This document shows, piece by piece, positions 37,229 to 46,300 of a DNA stretch of 64,000 nt (position 1 is its first letter; every line of letters starts with the position of its first letter). This DNA comes from Rothia mucilaginosa (GTDB lineage Bacteria > Actinomycetota > Actinomycetes > Actinomycetales > Micrococcaceae), in contig NZ_CABFLY010000002.1 in NCBI RefSeq assembly GCF_901875305.1, forward strand, positions 248,001 through 312,000. The letters run 5' to 3'. The notes below the pieces were generated by a model, which was not told where the DNA came from, did not search any database, and worked only from the letters and a program-made list of their open reading frames with translations. The position numbers and the translations under genes were made by a program.

Positions 37229-38284
37229 ATGGCAGCCACCCTCCCCGGAACCCTCCCCACTGCTAACTACCAGCCCACCTACCGTTCCAACGGCGCCTGC
37301 GACGACCTCGCCGCACTCGTTGCACCGTACAGTCTCTCGCGTGCCCAGCTCGCTGAAGCTACCGGTATCGCCGATGAGGCTACTGTGAACAGCTGGGTTG
37401 AGCAGTGCTGCCCCGGCCTTGCCGCAGATGTGCCCGTGCCCCTCGAACCCGTGCTGCGCTACCTGGACGAAACCTACCTGCCCGACCCCGCCAACTGGCC
37501 CGTCACCAACGCCTACGACGAGTTCGTTCTCGAGAACATCGCCGCACGTATGCTCGCCAGCGTTGTTGCTGACACCTTCGGCGCCGACCGTTCCGGCGAC
37601 TATCGCGAGCTCCTCGCGCTCGCTGCAACCCTCGTGCTCATCGCCCGCTTCTGGGATGCCCCCGAAGAAGCATTCCTAACCCTGCTCAACGCTGAGCCTA
37701 CTGCGGATGCAGAAGAGTACCTGCAGGAGGCTATTGAAACTGCTCCCGAGTCGTTGCACCCGCTCCTCACTGAGCTTCTGCTACCCGCTCTGCGTAAGGC
37801 GCGCGGTACCTTCACCGCCCCGGAGGCGCAGCTGCTGACCGGCTATGCTCTCGCCGCCGGACGTTACGCGGGCGAGCACCCGCACGAGACGTTGCACAGC
37901 ATCCACGTTGCGTTTGCCGCGGCAGCGCAGAGTGACGCCCTGCCCGATGCCGACCTGGTTCGCCGTGTTGAAGAGGTCCTCAAGGCTGACTTTTCCGCCG
38001 GTCGAACAGGAGGTGCCAGCGCTACCGAGGCTAACTCGGAGCCGCACAGCGTCGTCCTGCCCGGCAACCAGGACGGCTACGAAACCGCCGCGCACCTGAT
38101 TGCCGCCCTGCCGCAGGCGCACGACGTTATCGCCTTTAGCGCCCTGCCCGGCGAAGGAATCGATGCGCTCGCTGATGACCGCCGTGCCGCCTTCACCCTG
38201 TACCTGTGCTACCTGATGCTCGGTGATGACGAATCCTCGGAGGAGCGTGCAGCGGAGCTCTACCGCGCCAACCGCGGGGAGTAG
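37229..38284 (+). CDS. Gene B: free-standing paralogue of gene A's N-terminal domain
   Basis: A 351-residue protein of unknown function. ATG 37229 has AAGGAG upstream, and the AAGGAG...ACCATGGCA context matches gene A. It aligns with residues 1 to about 345 of A along its whole length (LVAPYSLSRAQLAEATGIA, QCCPGLAADVPVPLEPVLRYLDETYLPDP, ARGTF...LLTGYALAAGRYAGEHPHETLHSIH, RAAFTLYLCYLMLGDDES), with roughly half the residues identical by eye. It stops where A's domain ends, so it looks like an intact domain rather than a random truncation. Codon use is mixed and resembles host genes, unlike A. Repeats R3 and R4 flank it. Confidence 0.82.
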   Translation: MAATLPGTLPTANYQPTYRSNGACDDLAALVAPYSLSRAQLAEATGIADEATVNSWVEQCCPGLAADVPVPLEPVLRYLDETYLPDPANWPVTNAYDEFVLENIAARMLASVVADTFGADRSGDYRELLALAATLVLIARFWDAPEEAFLTLLNAEPTADAEEYLQEAIETAPESLHPLLTELLLPALRKARGTFTAPEAQLLTGYALAAGRYAGEHPHETLHSIHVAFAAAAQSDALPDADLVRRVEEVLKADFSAGRTGGASATEANSEPHSVVLPGNQDGYETAAHLIAALPQAHDVIAFSALPGEGIDALADDRRAAFTLYLCYLMLGDDESSEERAAELYRANRGE

Positions 38285-38385
38285 AGCTAGGTTTTCACAC
38301 CCTGCAAGCACCCCGAATTTGCAGACAGCCTGACCCGGCAGATACCCTGCCGGGTGCTCCCGCTGGTAGACGCTCAGAAGCCACA

Positions 38386-38438
38386 TGTGTTTCGAGAAGC
38401 CACTAAAAATGTGGCTTTTCGAAACACATGTGGCTTCT
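38386..38438. repeat. Palindromic repeat copy R4 (long form)
   Basis: A stem of about 23 bp (27 bp with the flanking bases; one G-T mismatch) around a TAAAAAT loop, with the GAAGCCACATGTGTTTCGA core shared with R2. It lies between the convergent ends of gene B and the PIN-like gene. Confidence 0.9.
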
Positions 38439-38452
38439 CGAGGTTAAGAGTT

Positions 38453-38463
38453 GGGGGGGGGGG
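38453..38463. repeat. Homopolymer of 11 G
   Basis: Eleven G lie directly beside the stop codon of the PIN-like gene (a C11 tract on its coding strand). Slippage here would not change the protein but could change the 3' end of its message. Confidence 0.8.
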
Positions 38464-38464
38464 A

Positions 38465-39370
38465 TTACACCGCGACGGGTTCTTCGGTGCGTATCGCATG
38501 GTAGGTGGCGTCGCTGACCGTCACACCGTACTGGTGCGAAGCGAGCTTGAGGATTTCTTCCATCGTGTAAATACGGAACACACCGCCGTCGGTGACCTGC
38601 GCGTACTCGCGTAGTAGCTGGCGGTTAGCGAGCTGACGCACCGGTGTGCCGCTGGCAGAGGCGGCACGCACCTCCGCGCTATTGCGTAGCCACAGGTCGC
38701 GCACCCCGGCGGTCACGAAAACGCAGTCGGTACCCTTCATGCGGGTCGATGCCTCGGCAAGGCACTGGGTCCACAACGCAAAATCGGCGTCAAAGCTGGT
38801 GCTGGGCAGAAGCGGGTGGCCCTGCTTTACAGCCTCGGCGAGCTGCTGATTGTAACGTTCCGGGCTGGGGGCCGCCCCCACATGCCCGGTGAAGAGGCGG
38901 TTGAGGCGGGGGAGGATTGTGTCATCTTCGCGGCGGGCCACGTTAATGGAACCGGTATCGGTGGTGGGTTCGAGAATCCTCATGATCTGGGCGATGGAGT
39001 GGTCCAGCTGGTGGGTGACGGAACGTAGAGCACTCCAGGGGGAGCTGTTTTCTTCGGGGAGGGTCTCTTTGAAGGATGCGAGGGCGGAGCGCACACGATC
39101 TGCGGCTGCCGGTACGGGGGAGGTACCGTCGAGGGCCGCCCAGAATTCCTTAAGTGCCTGGTGGGGGAGGAAAGCATGGCCGCGTAGCTGTGAGAAGGCA
39201 CGGATGATTTCGTTGCTGAGGCGAGCGGGGTATTGGTAGAGGCTAGCCAATGCGGTGGAGTCAAAGATGACGAGGATTCCGGGGTGAATCGATGATAGGG
39301 TGGCGCGATCGAGTTCCTTGTATTCGACGAAGTCGGAGTACAGGGTTCGTGTTTGTCGGGTGATTGACAT
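38465..39370 (-). CDS. PIN-like domain protein, putative RNase
   Basis: A 301-residue protein. ATG 39370 has GGAGGGG upstream; a longer open frame lacks a ribosome site. The N-terminal block ILVIFDSTALASLYQY (Asp37) ... LRGHAFLPHQALKEFW (Glu75) matches the start of the PIN-like (PIN_8) family. The C-terminal block STSFDADFALWTQCLAEASTRMKGTDCVFVTAGVRDLW matches its end, where most members read VTDDKKEDWW; the acidic pair is replaced here, so activity may be reduced or shifted. Residues about 80-190 are a helical insert. PIN-like nucleases of this type often accompany restriction or toxin loci. It closes the accessory region beside repeat R4. Confidence 0.7.
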   Translation of the reverse strand: MSITRQTRTLYSDFVEYKELDRATLSSIHPGILVIFDSTALASLYQYPARLSNEIIRAFSQLRGHAFLPHQALKEFWAALDGTSPVPAAADRVRSALASFKETLPEENSSPWSALRSVTHQLDHSIAQIMRILEPTTDTGSINVARREDDTILPRLNRLFTGHVGAAPSPERYNQQLAEAVKQGHPLLPSTSFDADFALWTQCLAEASTRMKGTDCVFVTAGVRDLWLRNSAEVRAASASGTPVRQLANRQLLREYAQVTDGGVFRIYTMEEILKLASHQYGVTVSDATYHAIRTEEPVAV

Positions 39371-39841
39371 GTGTCCCCTCCGGGTATGCGGGTATGGTCG
39401 GTCAAATGCGGGTGCCGGAGAAGTCGAAGAGAATATCCATTCCAGTGTATCGACCTCCGGGGGCAGGTGAGGGACTTTCTGGACAAATATTTGGTTTATT
39501 ACATGCGTACCTGTCAAAGACGGGTATTGTTGCAGGTCGAGGCCTTATGAGAGGGTCTGCGAACACCGTGAAATGAGCCGCATGTGGTGTTTGAGTGGGT
39601 GTTTATGCCGGTTACTGTTGTAGGTTCCGGCCTTGCTCTTTTGGGCTTCGGATGGGTAATCGCGGATTGTCTCTTGAGGGTTCTATTGGAAGTATAAAAC
39701 AAAATATGCAGTTCAGTGCAAAATGTATGCGTTGTGTTACGCACATACAGAACATGTAACGGAACTCGTGGGATAGTAGATGAACTTTTGCCTACTCCTG
39801 TAGACTTGAAATGATTGAAATTTAATAAAGGAGATAGAGTA
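39371..39841. other. Gene-free stretch between the PIN-like gene and pdtaR
   Basis: 471 bases, A+T-richer than average, with no credible coding frame. It marks the right edge of the accessory region. Short inverted GTTAC/GTAAC (about 39736-39760) is the only structure I noticed. The pdtaR promoter must lie here, but no clear -35/-10 pair is visible. Confidence 0.5.
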
Positions 39842-40456
39842 ATGTCAGAGCTGACCACTCAGAACCAGGCGGAGGAGCAGGCTCCGGCTCGCACCGTCGT
39901 CGTGGCAGAGGATGAGGCATTGATTCGCCTCGACATTGTCGAAATTTTGAAGGACCAGGGTTTCGACGTTGTTGCCGAGACTGATAACGGTAAGACCGCC
40001 GTTGAGCTCGCTCAGAAGCACCGCCCCGACCTGGTTCTCATGGACGTTAAGATGCCAATTATGGACGGCATCACCGCTGCGGAGGAAATCACCAGGGAAC
40101 AGATAGCCCCCGTGGTTCTTCTGACTGCCTTTAGCCAGAAAGAACTTGTGGACCGCGCAGTGGATGCGGGTGCCATGGCATACGTCGTCAAGCCCTTCAC
40201 CCCTAATGACCTGATTCCGGCCATCGAGGTGGCCATGAGCCGTTACGAGCAGATTCGCGCGCTCGAGAAGGAAGTGGGCACCATCCGTGACCAGTTCGAA
40301 ACCCGCAAGCTGGTGGACCGCGCTAAGTCCCTGCTCATCACCAAGATGAACCTGACCGAACCGGAGGCATTCCGCTGGATTCAGAAGACCTCCATGGACC
40401 GCCGACTGTCCATGCGCGAGGTGTCTGATACCATCATCAAGCAGCTTTCCGCATAA
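39842..40456 (+). CDS. pdtaR: ANTAR-domain response regulator (PdtaR-like)
   Basis: A 204-residue two-domain regulator. The receiver domain has acidic pocket Asp24-Glu25 (VAEDEALIRLD), phosphoacceptor Asp68 in LVLMDVKMPIMDG, Thr95 and Lys117 in YVVKPF. The C-terminal ANTAR RNA-binding domain (about 135-200) shows LVDRAKSLLITKMNLTEPEAFRWIQKTSMDRRLSMREVSDTII. This is the architecture of mycobacterial PdtaR (Rv1626), which prevents transcription termination through dual-hexaloop RNA hairpins and is phosphorylated by PdtaS; no pdtaS is in the window. ATG 39842 follows AAAGGAGAT. The gene stands alone. Confidence 0.92.
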   Translation: MSELTTQNQAEEQAPARTVVVAEDEALIRLDIVEILKDQGFDVVAETDNGKTAVELAQKHRPDLVLMDVKMPIMDGITAAEEITREQIAPVVLLTAFSQKELVDRAVDAGAMAYVVKPFTPNDLIPAIEVAMSRYEQIRALEKEVGTIRDQFETRKLVDRAKSLLITKMNLTEPEAFRWIQKTSMDRRLSMREVSDTIIKQLSA

Positions 40457-40684
40457 ACGGCTCCCATCTCGCCACTCAAAACAACGCGATTCGGTGCACT
40501 GCCATGGCAACGCGCAAGACGACCAAGGACGAATACGCGTCAATATCCTCGGGTGTTATCCCCTTTGACCCGTGCTTTTGCGCACTTCTCAAGTGACGAG
40601 AAACCCGATTGAAAGCACACGCACGACAGGCTAAAGAGACGAGGCAAACACTAAGATTTGCCGGCACACACGCAAGGCGTTAAC

Positions 40685-40727
40685 AAGCGCCCCGACCCCC
40701 ACAATGAAGCTGGAGGTCGGGGCGCTT
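40685..40727. terminator. Hairpin between convergent pdtaR and a membrane-protein gene
   Basis: AAGCGCCCCGACC (40685-40697) pairs with GGTCGGGGCGCTT (40715-40727), 13 bp perfect. T-runs are poor on both strands. The rest of 40457-40776 holds no gene I can support. Confidence 0.55.
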
Positions 40728-40776
40728 GCGCTATATATGATGGATTGCGTTTGCGCGTCGCGGCGGGTTAAGCCGT

Positions 40777-41025
40777 TTAGCGCAGGTAACGGTTGAGTTC
40801 GTCGTCGGAGTCCTGCGGGCCGTTGAGCGGACGCGCGGTGGGCGAACCAGCCCAGAGCATACCAACTGTGCCCAGCATGACGCCGAGCCACCAGAAGGAT
40901 CCCGGGTTATTCATGGCGGTCACCAAGCACACCAGCATCACGCCGATGGCGATGGGCAGAATAATGCGCTTGGCACGCACAATCTTGGGGTAGCGCTTGA
41001 AATAGGGGGTGCGCTCGCGGGCCAT
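40777..41025 (-). CDS. Small two-TM membrane protein
   Basis: An 82-residue protein with a basic N-terminus (MARERTPYFKRYPKIVRAKR), two adjacent hydrophobic segments (about 21-38 and 44-60) and an acidic C-terminal tail (PQDSDDELNRYLR). AAAGGA precedes the ATG. No family is recognised beyond small actinobacterial membrane proteins of unknown function. The thioesterase gene lies 38 bases upstream on the same strand. Confidence 0.75.
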   Translation of the reverse strand: MARERTPYFKRYPKIVRAKRIILPIAIGVMLVCLVTAMNNPGSFWWLGVMLGTVGMLWAGSPTARPLNGPQDSDDELNRYLR

Positions 41026-41063
41026 GGTCGTCCTTTCGTTGGGGGAGTTCCCTCTACCTTAGC

Positions 41064-41570
41064 TTAGGCTTTGGGGCGGGGGATGAGCATGTTGGTGATG
41101 CGTGCGGTGCAGGTGGTGCGGCCGCGCTCGTCCACAATGTCGATGGAGTGGATGCACAGCGTACGTCCCAGCTTAACTGCGGTGCAGGTTGCGGTGACCA
41201 GGCCGGAGACTGCCGGGCGCACGTGGGTGGCGTTGATATCCACGCCGACTGCTACGAGGTCTTCGCCGCCGTGCACGCCGGATGCTAGCGAACCGAGGGT
41301 CTCTGCCAGGACTACATTAGCGCCGCCGTGCATCAACCCAATGGGCTGGGTGTTGCCGGCAACCGGCATGGTGGCGACGGCGCGTTCGGCGGTTAGCTCT
41401 TTGAACTTGATGCCCATGGCGGGGATCAGCTCGCCCATGCCGCGGGGGAAGTAAGAGTGTAGATGCTCGGGAACGCCGGTCTCAATTAGCTGGGCTTTGA
41501 TTTGCTCGGGGGTGAGTGTGGTGGGTGCCGCCGCGCGGACGGGTGCGTGCTGCGTGTTGTTTTCAGTCAT
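41064..41570 (-). CDS. Hotdog-fold acyl-CoA thioesterase (PaaI/MenI type)
   Basis: A 168-residue thioesterase. After a variable N-terminus, the hotdog fold (about 40-165) has the family motif GNTQPIGLMHGGANVVLAETLGSLAS, then VAVGVDINATHVRPAVSGLVTATC and GRTLCIHSIDIVDERGRTTCTARITNMLI. The HGG...E arrangement matches PaaI and 1,4-dihydroxy-2-naphthoyl-CoA hydrolases, so a role in menaquinone synthesis is possible but not settled by sequence. TGGAAG precedes the ATG. Confidence 0.88.
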   Translation of the reverse strand: MTENNTQHAPVRAAAPTTLTPEQIKAQLIETGVPEHLHSYFPRGMGELIPAMGIKFKELTAERAVATMPVAGNTQPIGLMHGGANVVLAETLGSLASGVHGGEDLVAVGVDINATHVRPAVSGLVTATCTAVKLGRTLCIHSIDIVDERGRTTCTARITNMLIPRPKA

Positions 41571-41691
41571 GACTTCCAGTGTACTCCTCGGTTTTTGGTG
41601 TGTTGATCTGCGGGGGAGGTTCCGGGTACGCGTCAGCCCCGCCTCCCGAACGGGGGAGACGGGGCCAAAAACGCTGTATGGGCGGGGAGGA

Positions 41692-42969
41692 TTAGGCGGA
41701 GATGGCTTCTGCCTTTTCGATGTCCTCGTCGCGGATTTCCTTATCGGGGTTCGTACCGCTTGCCTTGGAAATGTGCTCGGTCAGGGTTGCGATGGTCGCG
41801 TCACCGGTCACGTTGGTCGCGGTGCCCAAGGAATCCTGAGCCAGGTACAGAGCAATCATCAGGGCAATCATGGATTCATCAAAACCGAGCATGGACTGCA
41901 GTAGGCCAATTGCGGTCATCACGCCACCACCGGGAACGCCGGGAGCGGCAACCATCATCACGCCGAGTACCAGAATCATGGGAATCAGTGAGCCAAAGTC
42001 GGGGTGCTGACCGGTCATGAACAGCACTGCCACCGAGCAGGAGGTAATGGTAATCATGGAGCCGGAGAGGTGAATGGTCGCGCACAGCGGGATGGCGAAG
42101 TCCACCACGCGAGGGGAGATGCCAGCCTTCTTTGCCGAACGCACGGTCACCGGGATGGTCGCAGCCGAAGACTGGGTACCGATTGCGGTGAAGTATGCCG
42201 GGAGCATGGTCTTGAGCATCTTGAAGGGGTTGCGGTGAGAGACTGCGCCAGCCACCGAGTACTGCAGGGTCAAGGTAATCCAGTGCAGAGCAAAAATCAT
42301 GAGGAAGACGAAGATGAAGACCGTGAGAATCTTTGCCACCTGACCGGCGAGGGTCATGTTCGCGAACACACCCAAAATGTGCACGGGCAACAGGGGGATA
42401 ATCACGTAGCTGAGCATCTTCTCAACGATGACCTGGAAGTCCTCAAAGAGGTTCAGCATCGCACGGGTCTTCAGTGCGGTGATGCCCAGGCCCAGGATGA
42501 AGGAGAGAATTAGTGCGCTGAGCACGCCCATAATCGGGGTCAGCTCGAAGGAGACGTAACCCTTGGAGAGTGCATTCTCGGGGTTATCGAAGGAGGCGAG
42601 CTGCTGGCCCTTCAGGATGATGGGGTAGAGCAGCAGTGCGCTGGCCAGCGCCAGGAAACCAGCAAGGATGCTGGAGAGGTACGACAGGCCCACGGTGATG
42701 CCGAGCATCTTGCCAGCACCCTGCGCGAGGGAACCGATGCCGGGCACGATGAAGCCGATAATAATCAGCGGAATCGCGAAGCTCAGGAAGGCGCTGAACA
42801 CGGTAGAGAAGGAGACGAAGAGCTGCACAATGAGGTCGGTGGGGATGGCTGCACCGGTGGCGTCATTGATGCCGCTAACCATTCCAGGGGTGAAGAGACC
42901 GATGAGCACACCCGTGCCGATTGCGATTGCAATCCACAGGATCAAGGGGATTTTTTTGAGTACCTTCAT
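41692..42969 (-). CDS. Dicarboxylate/amino acid:cation symporter (DAACS family)
   Basis: A 425-residue sodium- or proton-coupled importer of dicarboxylates or acidic/neutral amino acids. Family signatures are visible: re-entrant loop 1 with TQSSAATIPVTVRSAKKAG, helix 7 region LCATIHLSGSMITIT, loop 2 with AAPGVPGGGVMTAIGLL, and the substrate helix YLAQDSLGTATNVTGDATIATL. Eight membrane helices are expected. The acidic C-terminal tail is short. AGGAA precedes the ATG. The substrate (glutamate, serine/threonine or succinate) cannot be decided by reading alone. Confidence 0.9.
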   Translation of the reverse strand: MKVLKKIPLILWIAIAIGTGVLIGLFTPGMVSGINDATGAAIPTDLIVQLFVSFSTVFSAFLSFAIPLIIIGFIVPGIGSLAQGAGKMLGITVGLSYLSSILAGFLALASALLLYPIILKGQQLASFDNPENALSKGYVSFELTPIMGVLSALILSFILGLGITALKTRAMLNLFEDFQVIVEKMLSYVIIPLLPVHILGVFANMTLAGQVAKILTVFIFVFLMIFALHWITLTLQYSVAGAVSHRNPFKMLKTMLPAYFTAIGTQSSAATIPVTVRSAKKAGISPRVVDFAIPLCATIHLSGSMITITSCSVAVLFMTGQHPDFGSLIPMILVLGVMMVAAPGVPGGGVMTAIGLLQSMLGFDESMIALMIALYLAQDSLGTATNVTGDATIATLTEHISKASGTNPDKEIRDEDIEKAEAISA

Positions 42970-43328
42970 GGGTTCCTAAATGAGGGTTTGTTGTGTGTGG
43001 AGCGCAGGGTGCCCTCACCGTGTGTGCGTGTGAATTCTGGGCAGGGTTTTGCCTGTGAATGCACGGGGTGTGGGGGTTTCCTACGCTGGAGGCGATAATT
43101 AAGGTTATATATTATCCGGAAACTGTATTACTATCCACCTCACATAGTGTCTTGGGGCACAATATTTGTGAGAAAAACTCACTAAACACACCCCACCGGT
43201 ACTTATATATGAGGTAAAACTCTTCCCACTCACACGGGCAGTCCGCCATACGGTACAACGCCGGCACCTCGTGCGGCGGGGGTGACCCGCGCCGAAACCC
43301 GCGGGACCGGAATCGATACACTAGAGGG
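42970..43328. promoter_or_regulatory. Divergent promoter region between the symporter gene and polA
   Basis: No gene is visible in these 359 bases. An A+T-rich core (about 43094-43215) carries the inverted repeat GATAAT (43094-43099) and ATTATC (43111-43116), which could be a regulator site for the symporter gene. TACACT at 43317-43322 lies 6 bases before the polA GTG, suggesting a -10 box for a leaderless polA message. Confidence 0.4.
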
Positions 43329-46300
43329 GTGACTACTGCGAATAACACCCTCCTGCTCATTGACGGACACTCCCTGGCCCTGCGCTCCTTCTTCGGCATC
43401 TACACCATGGCCGAAAAGACCGGCCAGCACATCTTCGTGCGCAGCGACGGCCAGCACACCGAGGCCGTGCACGCCTTCCTCTCCACCCTGCTGAGTATCA
43501 TCAAAGACAACCAGCCCAGCCACATCGCCGTTGCCTTCGACCTGCCCGGCGGCACCTTCCGCACTGCCGAATACGGCGAATACAAGGGCGGCCGCAACGC
43601 CATTCCTGAAGCCTTCAACGGCCAGATTGACCTCATCAAGAAGATGCTCGGCGCGCTGAACATCCCCGCGCTCACCTACGAAAACTACGAGGCCGACGAC
43701 ATCGTCGCCACCCTGACCCGCCGCGGCACCGAAGCCGGCTACAAGATCCTTATCCTCTCGGGTGACCGCGATATCTTCCAGCTCGTCACCGACGAGGTCA
43801 CCCTGCTCTACCCGGTCACCACCGGCCCCTCCAAGGGTATTCAGCGCATGGACCCCGCCGCCATCGAAAAGAAGGCCAAGGTGCCCCCGCACATGTACCC
43901 CGACCTGGCCGCCCTCACCGGCGAGCAGGCCGATAACCTGCCCGGTGTGCCCGGTGTGGGCCCCGGCTTCGCCGCCAAGTGGCTCGGCGAGTACGGCTCC
44001 CTGCAGGGCGTGCTCGACAACCGTGACAAGATTGGTGGCAAGAAGGGCGAGGCGCTGCGCGAAAACGTGGATAACGTGGTGCGCAACCGTCGCCTCAACC
44101 AGCTCGTCAACGACCTCGACCTGGACGTCACCCTCGAAGACACCGCCTTCACCCCCGACCTGGATGCACTCAACACCTTCTTCGACGAGGTGGAGTTCCG
44201 CACCATCCGCAAGCGTGCCGCCGACACCCTCGGCCCCATCGTGCGCGCCGCCGGTTCCGCAGGTGCTACCAGTTCCGCCGCAGAGGCGGGGGAGGAGGGC
44301 CCTGCCAAGAAGGTCCCCGCCGGCCCGGTTTACGCACCCATCCCCGTCGAGGCACCGCAGGAGGCCACGGATGCGGTCGCCTTCCGTGCCTTCTGCGCCG
44401 CCGCGGCCGAAGAGAACTACGGTGAAACCCCCGAAGGTGCACTCGTCCCCGTGCCCGAACGCCTCGAAGGCGCCGTGACCCTCTACCCGGTCACCAACCT
44501 GCCCGTAGCACGCCCCGCCATCGGCGACGCACCCGCCGTCAAGGTCACCAAAACCAAGATCCGCGCCGCCGAAGAAAACCCCGAACTGCTCGGCGTGCTC
44601 CTCACCAGCAAGAGCACCAGCCTCTGGATTGACACCCGCAGTATCGACCCGGAACTCGACGCCGCCCTCGCCGCCTGGCTCTCCGACGAAGCCGCCCGAA
44701 AAATCGTCATGGACCTCAAGGTTCAGCGCAAACTCCTGCGCGCCTACGGTTACGAACTCGCCGGCGCCGTCGAAGACCCTGCTCTGTCCTCCTACATGTG
44801 CGGCTTCATCCCCACCGCAACTCGCAAGCTCTTCTCCGAACGCATGGAAGACCTCGCCGAACGCTACCTGTGGATCCCCAAGGACCCCTACGCGCAGCTG
44901 GTCTTCCAGCCCGAAGAAGACGAGGCAGAACCCTCCCTCTTCAGCCTGCCCGGCGAAACCGAACCGGTCGAGAACCTGCGCTACTTCACCCAGGTCAGCC
45001 GCATTATTCACGAACTTGCCCGCCTGCTGCACTACGAAATGGAAGAGCACGGCCAGCTGAAGGTCTACGAAGAGATTGAGCTGCCGCTACTGTACGTGCT
45101 TGCCGACATGGAGCAGGCCGGCATCGCCGTCTCCGATGCGCTCCTGACCGAGCTACACGACACCTTCTCTGCACGAGCCAACCAGGCGCAGGACGCCGCA
45201 CGCGCCATCATTGGCGAGGAGGTCGTCACCGAGGATGGCGAGGAGCCGCTGAACCTCGCCTCCATCAAACAGCTGCAGACCGTGCTCTTCGACAAGCTCG
45301 CCCTGCCGCACACCCGCAAGATTAAGTCCGGCTACTCTACCGACGCCGAATCCGTCACCGAGCTGCTCTCCAAGATTTCGCCCGAATCCGACGGCGCCGC
45401 GTTCCTGGGTGCGCTCATCGCCTACCGCGACAACATCAAGCTCGCCCAGACCGTCGAGGGCCTGCAGAAGGCCGCCACCGAGGACGGACGCGTGCACACC
45501 ACCTTCCAGCAGGGTGTCGCATCCACCGGCCGACTCTCCTCTACCGCGCCGAACCTGCAGAATATTCCGATTCGTACAGAGGAGGGCCGCCGCATCCGCG
45601 GTGCCTTCATCGTGGCTCCCGAGCCCATCGACGGCGTGGAGTATGAGGGTCTGCTCACCGCCGACTACTCGCAGATTGAAATGCGCATCATGGTGCACCT
45701 GGCTGCCGACGAGAAGCTCATCGCGGCCTACGAAGCGGGGGAGGACCTGCACCGTTACGTCGGCTCCGAAGTCTTCGGCGTCGCCCCCGAGGATGTCACC
45801 CCCGAGCAGCGCTCCAAAGTGAAGGCCATGTCCTACGGCCTGGCGTACGGTCTGTCCCGCTTCGGCCTGGCCAAGCAGCTGAACATCAGCTCCGACGAGG
45901 CGGGCGAGCTGCGCACCAACTACTTCAAGCGCTTCGGACGCGTGGGTCGCTTCCTGCGCGGCGTGCTCAAGCAGGCGCACCAGGACGGCTACACCGAAAC
46001 CATTTTCGGCCGCCGCCGCGTGCTGCCCGACCTGGATTCGCCGAACCGTACCCGCCGCGAAGCCGCCGAGCGTGCCGCTCTCAACGCCCCGATTCAAGGC
46101 ACCGCCGCGGACATCATCAAGATCGCCATGATCAACATTCACCGCCGCCTGCGCGAGGAGGGTTTGAAGACCCGCATGCTGCTGCAGGTGCACGACGAAA
46201 TCATCCTTGAGGTTGCCGCCGGCGAGCGTGAAGCCGCTGAACGCGTGCTCGTCGAGGAGATGAGCGGTGCCGCCAGCCTGCGCGTTCCTCTGGATGTGCA

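Noticed and set aside
26303..38438. The four palindromes as a CRISPR array
   Set aside because: Kilobase spacing, only four copies of two lengths, no spacers and no cas genes.
40457..40680. Possible tRNA or small gene in the pdtaR downstream gap
   Set aside because: No T-loop GGTTC.A pattern or acceptor pairing, and no convincing open frame.
43230..45050. 606-codon minus-strand open frame opposite polA
   Set aside because: Gly/Val-rich shadow produced by the high-GC codon pattern of polA; no motif or ribosome site.
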